Below, one piece after another: positions 17,627 through 26,794 of a stretch of DNA of 64,000 nucleotides; positions within the stretch are counted from its first letter, which is position 1, and each line of letters opens with the position of its first letter. The position numbers were made by a program, and so were the translations under genes. Origin of the DNA: Vibrio sp. CK2-1 (GTDB lineage: Bacteria; Pseudomonadota; Gammaproteobacteria; Enterobacterales; Vibrionaceae); assembly GCF_021726515.1 (NCBI RefSeq), contig NZ_JAKKCJ010000001.1, positions 434,001 to 498,000 of the forward strand. Direction: 5' to 3'. The notes under the pieces are model-generated. The model saw only the letters and a list, made by a program, of their open reading frames with translations, did not search any database and was not told the DNA's origin.

Positions 17627-18714
17627 TGAAACAAAAATTACTTAATTACCCAAACTCTGTTCATTCGTTATATCAAACAATGCAAGAAGGTAAAGCAAAA
17701 GATGGAGCTATCAGTAACCTTGTTACTTTAACAAATAATAAGGGAATGACAGCAACCTTCATGGATATTGGTGCCACTTGGCTCAGTTGCACAGTACCGT
17801 TAGAAGATAGCCATAGGGAAATTCTATTAGGTATTGATACTTTAGAAAAATTCTATCAACAAAAATGTTATTTAGGAGCTACTGTTGGGAGATTTGCTAA
17901 CAGAATCAATAATGGCAAATTTTCGATAGATGGCGTTGAGTATCATTTAAATAAAAACCATGAACGATATTGTTTACATGGAGGGATAGAAGGATTTGAT
18001 CAACGTAGATGGTCTGTTGAACTTCAAAGTACCAATCAAGTAATTTATTCGTTAATTTCCCCTGACGGGGATCAAGGGTTTCCTGGTGAACTTGACGTTT
18101 CAGTAAGCTATAGGTTAACGGAGCAAAATGAAGTTGAAATTTCTTATCATGCATTTACAACGAAAACTACGCCAATTAATTTAACAAATCATGCCTACTT
18201 TAACTTAGATGGGCACAACGAGAAAATGGATTGTCGTCAGCATGAATTATTGATTCTTGCAGAAAAGTTTCTTCCAACTGATGAGTATGGAATACCATTA
18301 AATCAGATTGATTCTGTTGAAAACAAAGGCTTAGACTTTCGAAGCTGTAAACTAATAGGGCAAGACTTTTTAACAGATCCCGAGCAAAGAGTCGTCGGTG
18401 GTTATGACCATTCATACTTGTTTGATTTTGGTAATAACACAAACCCTAATGTAGTCGCCAAAGCAGCTTCGTCAGATTATTCTATTGTAATGAAGGTTAA
18501 AACAACCCAACCAGCATTACAGTTTTACTCGGGAAACTTCTTAAATAATTGCCCTGGACGAAAAGAAACTGTGTATAAGAATTACTCGGGATTTGCCCTA
18601 GAGACGCAGTGTTTACCTGATTCACCTAATCATCCTGAGTGGTCAATAAGTAATACACTTCTACAGCCGGGTCAGCCATATAGGCATAAAACAATTTATC
18701 AGTTTGTTTATTAA
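17626..18714 (+). CDS. galM: Aldose 1-epimerase GalM
   Basis: A 362-residue galactose mutarotase that converts beta- to alpha-galactose for GalK. Family features include GRFANRI, HGGIEGFDQRRW, NLTNHAYFNL with the catalytic histidine, GGYDHSYLFD, and a C-terminal FALETQCLPDSPNHPEW containing the catalytic Glu. The start overlaps the galK stop (TAATG). A beta-linked galactose product is expected from beta-galactosidase or GH117 action, so GalM fits the pathway. Confidence 0.95.
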   Translation: MKQKLLNYPNSVHSLYQTMQEGKAKDGAISNLVTLTNNKGMTATFMDIGATWLSCTVPLEDSHREILLGIDTLEKFYQQKCYLGATVGRFANRINNGKFSIDGVEYHLNKNHERYCLHGGIEGFDQRRWSVELQSTNQVIYSLISPDGDQGFPGELDVSVSYRLTEQNEVEISYHAFTTKTTPINLTNHAYFNLDGHNEKMDCRQHELLILAEKFLPTDEYGIPLNQIDSVENKGLDFRSCKLIGQDFLTDPEQRVVGGYDHSYLFDFGNNTNPNVVAKAASSDYSIVMKVKTTQPALQFYSGNFLNNCPGRKETVYKNYSGFALETQCLPDSPNHPEWSISNTLLQPGQPYRHKTIYQFVY

Positions 18715-18729
18715 CATAATAAAAGATCA

Positions 18730-18761
18730 GTTATTCTCGAACGCTGACGTTCGAGAATAAC
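18730..18761. terminator. Strong symmetric hairpin between galM and binding protein gene
   Basis: GTTATTCTCGAACG (18730-18743) and CGTTCGAGAATAAC (18748-18761) form a perfect 14-bp stem with loop CTGA. It separates the converging gal operon and ABC transporter operon. It lacks a strong T run, so it may act by blocking readthrough in both directions. Confidence 0.7.
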
Positions 18762-18772
18762 CTAACATTTCC

Positions 18773-20014
18773 TTATTTATCTTCTACCATTTTATCCCAA
18801 CGTTGCATTATCTTCATATAATCCTGCTTTGGATTAAGCATGAAAGAAGTAATATCATTTGGCATATCAGCACCTAACTCTACGGAAAGTGTTCCTACTG
18901 GAAAAGTGACAAAGTTTCCAGCATCGCGAGCATCTTCATAAGGTTTTGCTAATGGAGGTATACCAGATGTGCCATTTTTCAAGGTTGATATAGATGTATC
19001 GGCTTTCACATATAAGCTTAGATTTTCATCATGCATCCAATAATCTATCCATTTTTTTGCTGCTTCTTTGTGTTTTGCATCTTTTGGAATTGCCCAACCA
19101 GGACCATTATAATCTAATGAAATAGCTTTAGTGCCATTGATACTAGGGAATGGATGCAAACTAAAGTTTTCAGGTAATTGATCTTTTTGGAATGGAGCAA
19201 TATTCCACAAGCCTTGAGGAAGCATTGCTACTTTGCCTGATTGAAAAGAGGTTAACGCCACGGACCAAGGATCAGTTCCTGCACTGATTTTAGGATCGAA
19301 ACATTTGGCATCGATCATTTTTCGGAATGCCTCAAAAGCATTTTTCAATGATTTGGTTTCTGAGAACTTCTTCTTTCCACTCATTAAATCATTAATCAAA
19401 GTATGGTCAGGTTGATCGTTGTTTGCTAAGCCCATTGCCAAGAAATAAATAAATGGAGTCCATCCACCATTATTAGCAGCTAACAACATAGGTTGAACAC
19501 CGTGAGCATCCAACTTTGTACACGCTTGTGTTAACTCGTCTATTGTTTGTGGATATTGTGAAATTCCAGCTTCTTTAAATAATGTATCATTGACAAAAAC
19601 ACCCATACCAGAAATTTGTAGCATAGCGTAATAGGTATTATCACCGATGCCAAGATATGGGATAAGCTCGGGCTTTATTCTATCGAGAAATGGTTGATCA
19701 TTAAGTGGTATTAACTGGCCATTCCCCCCCCAATGTTGAATAAACTCTCGATCAACCATGACGACATCTGGTGGGTTTCCTGCTTGAAATCGGGCAGGAA
19801 TACTCGTAACCATATCGTTGCGAGCCATGTAGTTAAGTTTAATTTTAATGTCAGGGTTATCTTTTTCAAACCGTTCAATAATTGTTGGGAAGTTGGCTAC
19901 TTCAGCTCCAGCTCCTTTCCAACTTGAAACTTCAAGAGTGGTGATATTGGCATAAGTGGGACTACTGAAAGATAACGCTAATCCACAGTAGAGCGATAGT
20001 TTTTTGAGTTTCAT
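18773..20014 (-). CDS. Sugar ABC transporter substrate-binding protein, paralogue 1
   Basis: A 413-residue periplasmic family 1 binding protein (MalE/UgpB class). The signal peptide is about residues 1-22, with mature start near NITTLEVSSWKGAG. It is closely related along its length to the next gene (20242-21513); shared segments include PARFQAGNPPDVVMVDREFI and MLNPKQDYMKI versus MLNPNQDYNKI. It lies last in the minus-strand ABC operon, behind a terminator at 20200, so it is probably made at a lower or separately controlled level. In this locus the ligand is probably a neoagaro-oligosaccharide or galactoside, by inference. Confidence 0.92.
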   Translation of the reverse strand: MKLKKLSLYCGLALSFSSPTYANITTLEVSSWKGAGAEVANFPTIIERFEKDNPDIKIKLNYMARNDMVTSIPARFQAGNPPDVVMVDREFIQHWGGNGQLIPLNDQPFLDRIKPELIPYLGIGDNTYYAMLQISGMGVFVNDTLFKEAGISQYPQTIDELTQACTKLDAHGVQPMLLAANNGGWTPFIYFLAMGLANNDQPDHTLINDLMSGKKKFSETKSLKNAFEAFRKMIDAKCFDPKISAGTDPWSVALTSFQSGKVAMLPQGLWNIAPFQKDQLPENFSLHPFPSINGTKAISLDYNGPGWAIPKDAKHKEAAKKWIDYWMHDENLSLYVKADTSISTLKNGTSGIPPLAKPYEDARDAGNFVTFPVGTLSVELGADMPNDITSFMLNPKQDYMKIMQRWDKMVEDK

Positions 20015-20199
20015 CTAATGCACATCCTTTTGTTGTATTAATTGACTTGCCATCAATATTTGAATAAGCACGCAAAAGTGTTTAACACCACTAAAGAAAA
20101 ACAAATAGGTACGAATTAAACAAATTGATTTTAAGTTGTTAGATATGGTTGTAGAGAAACTTGCCCAACTACACGCAAAGCGATAGGCAAGCAGGTAAT

Positions 20200-20228
20200 A
20201 AAAAGCGATCTATCAAGCTCGCTTTTTT
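20200..20228 (-). terminator. Terminator between the two binding-protein genes
   Basis: AAAAAGCGA (20200-20208) and TCGCTTTTT (20219-20227) form a stem around a 10-base loop. Read on the minus strand it starts 14 bases after the paralogue-2 stop codon and ends in a T run, so it should separate the two binding-protein genes. Confidence 0.75.
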
Positions 20229-20241
20229 ATTTGGGTCTAAA

Positions 20242-21513
20242 TTAGTTATTCTTACGTGCTTGATTACGACGATCTTTCGCTGCTAGATCATCCCAGCGTT
20301 GTAGAATTTTATTGTAATCTTGATTTGGATTTAACATAAATGAAGTAATGTCATTCGGCATTTCTGCACCTAAGTCAACACCAACTGTTCCAACAGGGAA
20401 GGTTACTTTGTGTCCCGCACTTCGAGCATCAAGGTATGGTTTTGCAAGAGAAGGCACACCATTGGTTCCATTTGTTAGAGTTGTAATTGATGTGTCCGCT
20501 TTTACATAAGTTGATAAGTTGGCATCTTGCATCCAAAAATCTACCCACTTTTTGGCAGCATCTTTATGTTTTGAATCTTTAGGAATAGCCCAACCAGTTC
20601 CGGTATAGTCCATTACAATTGCTTTTTGTCCATTAATACTTGGAAATGGATGCAAGCTAAAGTTTTCTGGTAATCCGTCTTTTTGGAATGGTGCTATATT
20701 CCATAACCCTTGTGGTAACATGGCTACTCGCCCAGATTGGAAGGTTGTAAGTGCAACAGACCAAGGGTCAGTACCAGCACTGATCTTAGGTTGAACACAT
20801 TCCGCTTCTACAATCTTTTTCATCCCTTCAAAAGCCTGCTTGAAAGAAGCGTTATCCGCAAATTTTTCTTCGCCAGAGACTAAACGATTAATCATTTCTG
20901 GATCCGGCGTATCAGAGTTTGCTAACCCCATAGCTAAGAAATAAACATATGGAGTCCAACTACCATTGTTGGCAGCCAATAACATTGGTTCAATGCCATT
21001 TTGTTTTAATTGGCCACAAACCTTAGTTAACTCATCAATTGTTTGAGGGTATTGAGTGACACCAGCTTTTTTAAACAAATCGTCATTGACATAAACGCCC
21101 ATTCCGGAAACTTGCATCATTGCATAATATGCAGAGTCACCTAAACCAAGGTATGGTTTTAAGCTTGGTTCTATACGGTCAATAAAGGGTTGGTCATTAA
21201 GTTTCATAAGTTGACCATTCCCTCCCCAATGCTGGATAAATTCACGATCGACCATCACTACATCCGGTGGGTTTCCTGCTTGAAAACGAGCGGGAATACT
21301 TGTGATCATATCGTTACGAGCCATGTAATTAAGCTTTACTTTTATGTCAGGATTTTCTTTTTCAAATTTAGCAATAATCTCTGGAAACCCAGCGACTTCT
21401 GTTCCAGCGCCTTTCCAACTGGATACTTCTAGAGTTGTGGCAGCTGAAGCAAGGGTGCTTGTTCCTAGCGTTAGCGCTAACCCGCAGCATAAAGAGAGAG
21501 TTTTTAATTTCAT
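20242..21513 (-). CDS. Sugar ABC transporter substrate-binding protein, paralogue 2
   Basis: A 423-residue family 1 solute-binding protein with signal peptide (cleavage near ASA-ATT, residues 23-26). It is the tandem duplicate of the protein at 18773-20014, with a longer basic tail ending RRNQARKNN. It follows the two permease genes by 54 bases and so is the main binding protein of the importer. The likely ligand is a short neoagaro-oligosaccharide or galactoside, from location only. Confidence 0.93.
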   Translation of the reverse strand: MKLKTLSLCCGLALTLGTSTLASAATTLEVSSWKGAGTEVAGFPEIIAKFEKENPDIKVKLNYMARNDMITSIPARFQAGNPPDVVMVDREFIQHWGGNGQLMKLNDQPFIDRIEPSLKPYLGLGDSAYYAMMQVSGMGVYVNDDLFKKAGVTQYPQTIDELTKVCGQLKQNGIEPMLLAANNGSWTPYVYFLAMGLANSDTPDPEMINRLVSGEEKFADNASFKQAFEGMKKIVEAECVQPKISAGTDPWSVALTTFQSGRVAMLPQGLWNIAPFQKDGLPENFSLHPFPSINGQKAIVMDYTGTGWAIPKDSKHKDAAKKWVDFWMQDANLSTYVKADTSITTLTNGTNGVPSLAKPYLDARSAGHKVTFPVGTVGVDLGAEMPNDITSFMLNPNQDYNKILQRWDDLAAKDRRNQARKNN

Positions 21514-21567
21514 ATCTTTTTTGTCCTATTGTTATATGCAAATCACTTTGCTGTTATCTTCAATAAT

Positions 21568-22467
21568 TTATTTAACTGCCCCTGCAGTCATACCATTTAC
21601 GATCTGTTTAGAGAGTGCAAAAAATACGATAAGCAACGGTAAAGAGGCTAAAACTGCTGCTGGGAATAGCTGTGTAGGGTCAACAGAATAGGTCCCTAAG
21701 AAACGTAATACTGCTGGCATAATGGTTAATTTGCTCTCGGAAGTAATAAATAACAGTGGGTTTACAACATCATTCCAAACACCAAGAGTGACAAAAATCG
21801 CTAGTGTGCCGGTAATTGGTTTCAACATTGGAAAAATTATGTACCAATAAGTTTTTAAGAACGTTGCCCCATCTAAAGTCGCGGCTTCTTCTAATTCTTT
21901 AGGAATCGCTTTCATAAAGCTAGTGTAAAAGAATACACCTAATGGTAAATGACCCACGGTATAGACAATAATTAAGCCTATATAAGTATCTAATAAACCA
22001 AGGTCTCGCATAAATAAATATAACGGAGTTAGGGCTGCAAATGGTGGGATCACCATACCTAACATAAAGAAAATATACGCAGTATTAGTTAATTTACCTT
22101 TAATCCTAGCTAATGGATAAGCTGCTAAAGATGAAAGAATAGCCACTGCAATAATTGTCGTGACGGTAATTCCAATCGTATTCATTACTGTTCCAAAATA
22201 GTTCATGTCTGATATGACATTTACATAATTTGAAAAATGTAGCTCTGTTGGTAAGCCTAAAGGTTCTAACATTATTTCTTTACGGCTACGAAAAGACATA
22301 AAGATCATATAGACAACTGGCGATAAAATAACCGTAGTAATGAGGCACATAAGCCCAATTAACGAGCCTTGCTTGATATTACGTGGCGTTAATAATTTCT
22401 TTTTCTGAGTTCGATTCACAGGTGTACCCACCATATTTTGAGTGTCAGTTGAGGTAATGTTGTTCAT
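21568..22467 (-). CDS. Sugar ABC transporter permease (MalG type)
   Basis: A 299-residue inner-membrane protein with about six helices. The EAA loop reads EELEEAATLDGATFLKTYW followed by IIFPMLKP, matching the MalG subunit class that contacts the ATPase. About 35 polar residues precede the first helix. The start touches the stop of the upstream permease gene at 22467. With the partner permease and the ATPase at 23618 it completes a CUT1-type importer. Confidence 0.94.
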   Translation of the reverse strand: MNNITSTDTQNMVGTPVNRTQKKKLLTPRNIKQGSLIGLMCLITTVILSPVVYMIFMSFRSRKEIMLEPLGLPTELHFSNYVNVISDMNYFGTVMNTIGITVTTIIAVAILSSLAAYPLARIKGKLTNTAYIFFMLGMVIPPFAALTPLYLFMRDLGLLDTYIGLIIVYTVGHLPLGVFFYTSFMKAIPKELEEAATLDGATFLKTYWYIIFPMLKPITGTLAIFVTLGVWNDVVNPLLFITSESKLTIMPAVLRFLGTYSVDPTQLFPAAVLASLPLLIVFFALSKQIVNGMTAGAVK

Positions 22468-23333
22468 TATATTTTATCCTCTCTTGAACGTAAGTAACTG
22501 TTTTGCAATATAGTAATAAGTGCAACAAATACAATCATTACAACGGACAGTGCAGCAGCCATACCATATTTAAACTCTTGGAAGATCAGCATGAAAATAC
22601 GTAACCCTAATGTCATGGTTGAATAATCTGGACCTCCACCAGTCATAATAAATGGGTATTCGAATGACTTTAATGTACCAATAGTTGCTAAGGTAATATT
22701 TACTGTAATTGCCGGGGCAAGCAGGGGAATATCAATGTAAAAGAATGATTTGATTGGTGATACACCATCAACTCGAGCCGCATCTTTTACTTCGGAAGAA
22801 ATGCCAGCGTAGCCTGCAAGGAATATAGCTGTTGAGTAACCAACAAACATCCATACGTGTACAGCGGCAACAGAAAAAATGGCTATTTGTGAGTCACCTA
22901 ACCAGACTTGTTGTAAGCTGCCAAGTCCAATAGAGGCGAGTAATTCGTTTAACCCCCCACCTAATGGTGAGTATAAGTACTGCCAAATGTAACCAGCAAT
23001 CACAAGAGAGAGCATTGACGGTACAAGAAGAGCCGTTCTTAACATGTTTCGAACTTTAGGTATGTTATAGAGAATCGAAGCAAAGATAAGGCCCAAGCCA
23101 TTTTGAAAAATAACCACAGTGATTCCATAAACTAAAGTGTTTTTAAGAACTTGTAGATACCTATGATCTTGAAATATAGCTTGATAATTTTCCAAACCAA
23201 TCCATTTAGCCTCACCTATACCTGCATATTGTGTCATGGATAGTGAAACACCTTGCATAACTGGGTAAATAGTAAATGTTAAATATAAAAACAATGCTGG
23301 AATTAAAAAATATAACCGTTTATCTATTCTCAC
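22467..23333 (-). CDS. Sugar ABC transporter permease (MalF type)
   Basis: A 288-residue permease with about six membrane helices. The EAA loop is SSEVKDAARVDGVSPIKSFF followed by YIDIPLLAP, typical of the MalF/UgpA class. It is the first gene of the minus-strand ABC operon (F, G, binding protein 2, then binding protein 1). A LacI-type site lies 126 bases upstream, between it and the divergent ATPase gene. Confidence 0.94.
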   Translation of the reverse strand: MRIDKRLYFLIPALFLYLTFTIYPVMQGVSLSMTQYAGIGEAKWIGLENYQAIFQDHRYLQVLKNTLVYGITVVIFQNGLGLIFASILYNIPKVRNMLRTALLVPSMLSLVIAGYIWQYLYSPLGGGLNELLASIGLGSLQQVWLGDSQIAIFSVAAVHVWMFVGYSTAIFLAGYAGISSEVKDAARVDGVSPIKSFFYIDIPLLAPAITVNITLATIGTLKSFEYPFIMTGGGPDYSTMTLGLRIFMLIFQEFKYGMAAALSVVMIVFVALITILQNSYLRSREDKI

Positions 23334-23458
23334 AATCTCATCCTCTTTATTTTTTGCTTGATAAATGGATATAAGAAAAGGAACTCTTACAAACCTATCA
23401 AAACTTTGAATTTAGACTAGCAGTAGTTCTGATTGATAAATGTGACAAAACTCAAACT

Positions 23459-23473
23459 AGTAAAACGTTTACA
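23459..23473. promoter_or_regulatory. LacI/GalR-type operator between ABC permease and ATPase genes
   Basis: AGTAAAACGTTTACA contains the AAACGTTT core flanked by TA and AC, one base off the TGTAAACGTTTACA form. It lies between the divergent halves of the importer and could control both. Confidence 0.6.
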
Positions 23474-23537
23474 CTGTTTGTCTTTGTTCATTTCTTGTTT
23501 ATATGCGATAAATCACAAATAAGATATAAATAGTAAG

Positions 23538-23553
23538 AATAGGTTAACCAATG
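23538..23553. promoter_or_regulatory. UxuR-like GntR site upstream of ABC ATPase gene
   Basis: AATAGGTTAACCAATG matches AATTGG-N4-CCAATT at 10 of 12 arm positions. It is 65 bases upstream of the ATPase start and is one of five similar sites assigned to the regulator at 10777. Confidence 0.5.
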
Positions 23554-23617
23554 ACCTTGTTTTTTTGTTTTTTGGTTGTTAGTTTTAACTGGAATTGAAT
23601 TTTAAAGGCTTGTAGTT

Positions 23618-24706
23618 ATGGCAGATATAAAGTTATCAAATGTAAAAAAACGCTTTGGTAAGGTACAAACAATCCATGGTGTTGATTTAGAAATAAACCA
23701 CGGTGAGTTTGTGGTATTCGTAGGCCCATCAGGCTGTGGTAAATCGACATTATTGCGCTTAATTGCGGGGTTAGAAACGATATCAGATGGTGATGTATAT
23801 ATTGGTGACACCTTAGTGAATGATGTAGAGCCTGCTGAGAGGGGAATATCAATGGTATTCCAATCTTATGCGTTGTACCCCCATATGACGGTTGAGCAAA
23901 ATATGGGTTTTGGCTTGAAAATGAGTGGTGTAGCTAAAGATAAAGTTAAATCTCAAGTTGAGATTGCTGCACGAACTTTACAACTAGAAGAATTGTTAAA
24001 ACGTAGACCTAAAGAGTTATCTGGTGGTCAGCGCCAACGTGTTGCAATTGGACGAGCTATTGTCCGTAACCCTAAAGCATTTTTATTTGATGAACCATTA
24101 TCAAACTTAGATGCAGAGTTAAGAGTCGAAATGCGTTTGCAAATTGCTCGCTTACACCAAGAGTTAGATACAACAATGATTTATGTTACGCATGATCAGG
24201 TAGAAGCTATGACGCTAGCGGATAAAATTGTTGTATTAAAAGATGGAAGGATTGAGCAGGTCGGTTCACCTTTAGATCTCTATAAAAAACCAACCAACAT
24301 GTTTGTGGCCGGCTTTATTGGTTCACCAAAAATGAATTTTATTGACGTAAATGTCGAACGAGTAACGGCTGATAGTTTGATTGTTAAGTTACCAGATGAC
24401 CAAGTGATTGATATGCCTTTACCTGGTTTAGGTGAGGAACTTACTGGTCAAACTTTGAAGTTAGGTATTCGTCCTGAGCACTTAAATATGAAAGAAAAAG
24501 GAGAAGTTTGCATTGAATTTACTTCTGAGGTGGTTGAGCGATTAGGTAATAGTACTTATTTATTTGGTCAATATGGATACCAAGAAGGTTTCGTGGTACA
24601 TCTTCCAAGTGACAAAGAAGTGAAAGCATATGAAAGCATTCCACTTTGGTTTGAAATTAGAAAGTGTCATATCTTTAATCAAGATGGCCAATGTATTAGT
24701 AACTAA
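23618..24706 (+). CDS. Sugar ABC transporter ATP-binding protein (MsmK/UgpC/MalK type)
   Basis: A 362-residue CUT1 ATPase. Walker A GPSGCGKST is at residues 36-44, followed by the Q-loop VFQSYALYPHMT, signature LSGGQRQRV, Walker B AFLFDEPLSNLD and the switch histidine in YVTHDQVEA. The C-terminal part from about residue 240 is the TOBE-like regulatory domain. It is divergent from its permease genes and powers that importer; members of this class sometimes serve several importers. It ends at a strong terminator at 24726. Confidence 0.95.
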   Translation: MADIKLSNVKKRFGKVQTIHGVDLEINHGEFVVFVGPSGCGKSTLLRLIAGLETISDGDVYIGDTLVNDVEPAERGISMVFQSYALYPHMTVEQNMGFGLKMSGVAKDKVKSQVEIAARTLQLEELLKRRPKELSGGQRQRVAIGRAIVRNPKAFLFDEPLSNLDAELRVEMRLQIARLHQELDTTMIYVTHDQVEAMTLADKIVVLKDGRIEQVGSPLDLYKKPTNMFVAGFIGSPKMNFIDVNVERVTADSLIVKLPDDQVIDMPLPGLGEELTGQTLKLGIRPEHLNMKEKGEVCIEFTSEVVERLGNSTYLFGQYGYQEGFVVHLPSDKEVKAYESIPLWFEIRKCHIFNQDGQCISN

Positions 24707-24725
24707 TTGAATAATCATCGGTTAT

Positions 24726-24751
24726 AGGTCGCATGTCTTTGCGACCTTTTT
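24726..24751 (+). terminator. Rho-independent terminator after the ABC ATPase gene
   Basis: AGGTCGCA (24726-24733) and TGCGACCT (24740-24747) form a stem followed by TTTTAT. Confidence 0.85.
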
Positions 24752-24878
24752 ATCTACTTACCCCTCCTAATTATACTTAGTTGTGATTTTGAAATAATAC
24801 CAATATTAATCCTGCAAGCTCTTTTTGAATCATAATAATATGGTAGTAAAAAAGAAAATTTTGATGTTGCTCACGAAC

Positions 24879-24894
24879 AATTGGTATGCTAATT
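24879..24894. promoter_or_regulatory. UxuR-like GntR site upstream of the aldehyde dehydrogenase
   Basis: AATTGGTATGCTAATT lies inside a 20-bp inverted repeat running from ACAATT to AATTGT (24877-24896). It matches the E. coli UxuR site AATTGGTATACCAATT, as I remember it, at 14 of 16 bases. It is about 77 bases upstream of the dehydrogenase start. Confidence 0.6.
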
Positions 24895-24970
24895 GTGTAA
24901 TATATGTCAAACCAATTTTATTTAATCCACCACTGGTGTGATGTGATTTATTAGTTAATGGAAGCTATAT

Positions 24971-26413
24971 ATGAAATGTTATCAAATGTACGTTGATGGT
25001 CAGTGGATCAATGCAAAAAATGGCAAATTAGATCAAGTTCTTAACCCTTCAACAGAAGAAGTCGTTGCTCAAATTCAAGATGGTGATGCTGATGATGCAG
25101 AACTTGTGTTATCGGTTGCAAAAGCAGCCCAAGCAGACTGGAAGCGAAAACCCGCTCGCGAAAGAGCTGAATTGATGAGAACGTTTGCACAAGAAATTCG
25201 TAATCAACGTGAGTTTCTAGCGGAGCTTTTAGTTCAAGAGCAAGGGAAATTGTTGAAAGTGGCGCTAGGTGAAGTCGATGTTGCTGCTTCTTTTATTGAC
25301 TATGCTTGCGACTGGGCTCGTCAAATGGACGGTGATATTGTTCAATCTGATAATGAGAATGAACATATCTGGATCCAGAAGATTCCACGTGGTGTCGTTG
25401 TCGCTATCACAGCTTGGAATTTTCCATTAGCTCTTGCAGGCCGAAAAATTGGACCAGCATTAGTTGCAGGTAATACGATTGTTGTTAAGCCAACATCTGA
25501 AACACCATTAGCCACACTGGAATTGGGTTATATTGCAGAAAAAGTTGGTATTCCTGCTGGGGTTCTTAATATTGTGACCGGTGGTGGAGCAAGTCTTGGT
25601 GGTGCGTTAACTTCCAATCCTATGACTAATATGGTGACAATGACAGGTAGTACACCAGTTGGTCAGCAAATTATTAAAGCATCTTCTAATAATATGGCTC
25701 ACGTGCAATTGGAGTTAGGCGGAAAGGCTCCTTTTATTGTGATGGATGATGCAGATTTAGAACAAGCTGCCGCCGCTGCATTACATTCTCGCTTTGATAA
25801 CTGTGGTCAGGTATGTACATGTAATGAACGTATGTATGTTCATTCAGCCGTTTATGATGAATTCATGTCTATTTTTATGGAAAAAGTGAAAGGCATTAAG
25901 GTGGGAAATCCCATGCATGCGGATTCTGATATGGGCCCTAAAGTTAACGCCCGAGAGCTTGAACATATGGAGCAACTTGTTGCCCAAGCAATTGAAGAAG
26001 GTGCAACTTTAGCTTATGGCGGTAAGCGTTTAACTAGTGGGGAGTTTGCTCAAGGTTATTGGTTTGAACCTACCGTGCTTACCAATGTTAAGCAAGAGAT
26101 GACAATCGTACATGAAGAGGCTTTTGGACCGATTCTACCTGTGATCAAGTTTGATACTTTTGAAGAAGCTATTGGTTATGCTAATGATAGCGATTATGGA
26201 TTAGCAACGATGATTTGCACCCAAAATATTAAAAATGTTCATCGTTTAACTCATGAGCTTGAATGTGGTGAGATTTATGTAAATCGTGGACATGGAGAGC
26301 AGCATCAAGGATTCCATAATGGTTACAAACTGAGTGGAACAGGTGGAGAAGATGGTAAGTACGGTTTTGAACAATACTTAGAGAAAAAAACGTTCTATGT
26401 GAACTTCGGTTAA
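24971..26413 (+). CDS. AldA-type aldehyde dehydrogenase; candidate 3,6-anhydro-L-galactose dehydrogenase
   Basis: A 480-residue NAD(P)-dependent aldehyde dehydrogenase resembling E. coli lactaldehyde dehydrogenase AldA. The oxyanion Asn150 is in TAWNFP, Glu248 in LELGGKAP and the catalytic Cys282 in NCGQVCTC; the end QGFHNGYKLSGTGGEDGKYG is typical of AldA relatives. In agarolytic Vibrio and Streptomyces, AldA-like enzymes oxidise 3,6-anhydro-L-galactose to the anhydrogalactonate. Its place inside an agar locus, with an UxuR-like site in its promoter, supports that role. The next enzyme, the cycloisomerase, is not in this window. The family is certain, the substrate inferred. Confidence 0.88.
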   Translation: MKCYQMYVDGQWINAKNGKLDQVLNPSTEEVVAQIQDGDADDAELVLSVAKAAQADWKRKPARERAELMRTFAQEIRNQREFLAELLVQEQGKLLKVALGEVDVAASFIDYACDWARQMDGDIVQSDNENEHIWIQKIPRGVVVAITAWNFPLALAGRKIGPALVAGNTIVVKPTSETPLATLELGYIAEKVGIPAGVLNIVTGGGASLGGALTSNPMTNMVTMTGSTPVGQQIIKASSNNMAHVQLELGGKAPFIVMDDADLEQAAAAALHSRFDNCGQVCTCNERMYVHSAVYDEFMSIFMEKVKGIKVGNPMHADSDMGPKVNARELEHMEQLVAQAIEEGATLAYGGKRLTSGEFAQGYWFEPTVLTNVKQEMTIVHEEAFGPILPVIKFDTFEEAIGYANDSDYGLATMICTQNIKNVHRLTHELECGEIYVNRGHGEQHQGFHNGYKLSGTGGEDGKYGFEQYLEKKTFYVNFG

Positions 26414-26439
26414 TTTAATCGAGTTAATTAAACAATTAA

Positions 26440-26472
26440 CCTCAAGCTTTATTAAAAGCTTGAGGTTTTTTT
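26440..26472 (+). terminator. Rho-independent terminator after the aldehyde dehydrogenase
   Basis: CCTCAAGCTTT (26440-26450) pairs with AAAGCTTGAGG (26455-26465) and is followed by seven T residues. Confidence 0.9.
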
Positions 26473-26689
26473 ATTTGCTTAAAGATTCCTTCTAGAGAGA
26501 TTGTTTAGCTAGAACATACTATGGTTATAGCTGTCAAAAGTTTTAACAAATGACTTCTCTTACATCCTCACCGCTACATGTCATCTTAAAACTTAGTGTC
26601 TCTAGGAAATAACCTCATTTTATTTAGAATTTTGTTTCTGCCTTTATGGTCGTCTTGGAATGTAAAGTTAAGATGTGAAAAGTGACCCA

Positions 26690-26731
26690 CCTATCAAGTT
26701 AGTTAACCAATTTTAAATATTGGTTGAACTT
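26690..26731 (+). promoter_or_regulatory. Composite regulatory block upstream of GH2 gene
   Basis: CCTATCAAGTTA starts at 26690 and TATTGGTTGAACTT at 26718. The same two elements recur upstream of the YtfQ-like gene at 48671 and 48694. Inside is AGTTAGTTAACCAATT (26697-26712), matching 10 of 12 arm positions of the UxuR-like palindrome, and AACCAAT/ATTGGTT arms with a seven-base gap. Confidence 0.5.
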
Positions 26732-26794
26732 ACAATGCCGTGGTTTATATTTGAATTTAATGTTTATATATAAATCTATCTGTAAGGGTGAGAA

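Larger units (their letters stand above)
26414..26794. other. 381-bp gap between dehydrogenase and GH2 genes
   Basis: It holds a terminator (26440-26472) and, near the GH2 gene, a promoter-proximal block with CCTATCAAGTTA, an UxuR-like palindrome and AACCAAT-N7-ATTGGTT. No small gene is evident in between. Confidence 0.5.
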
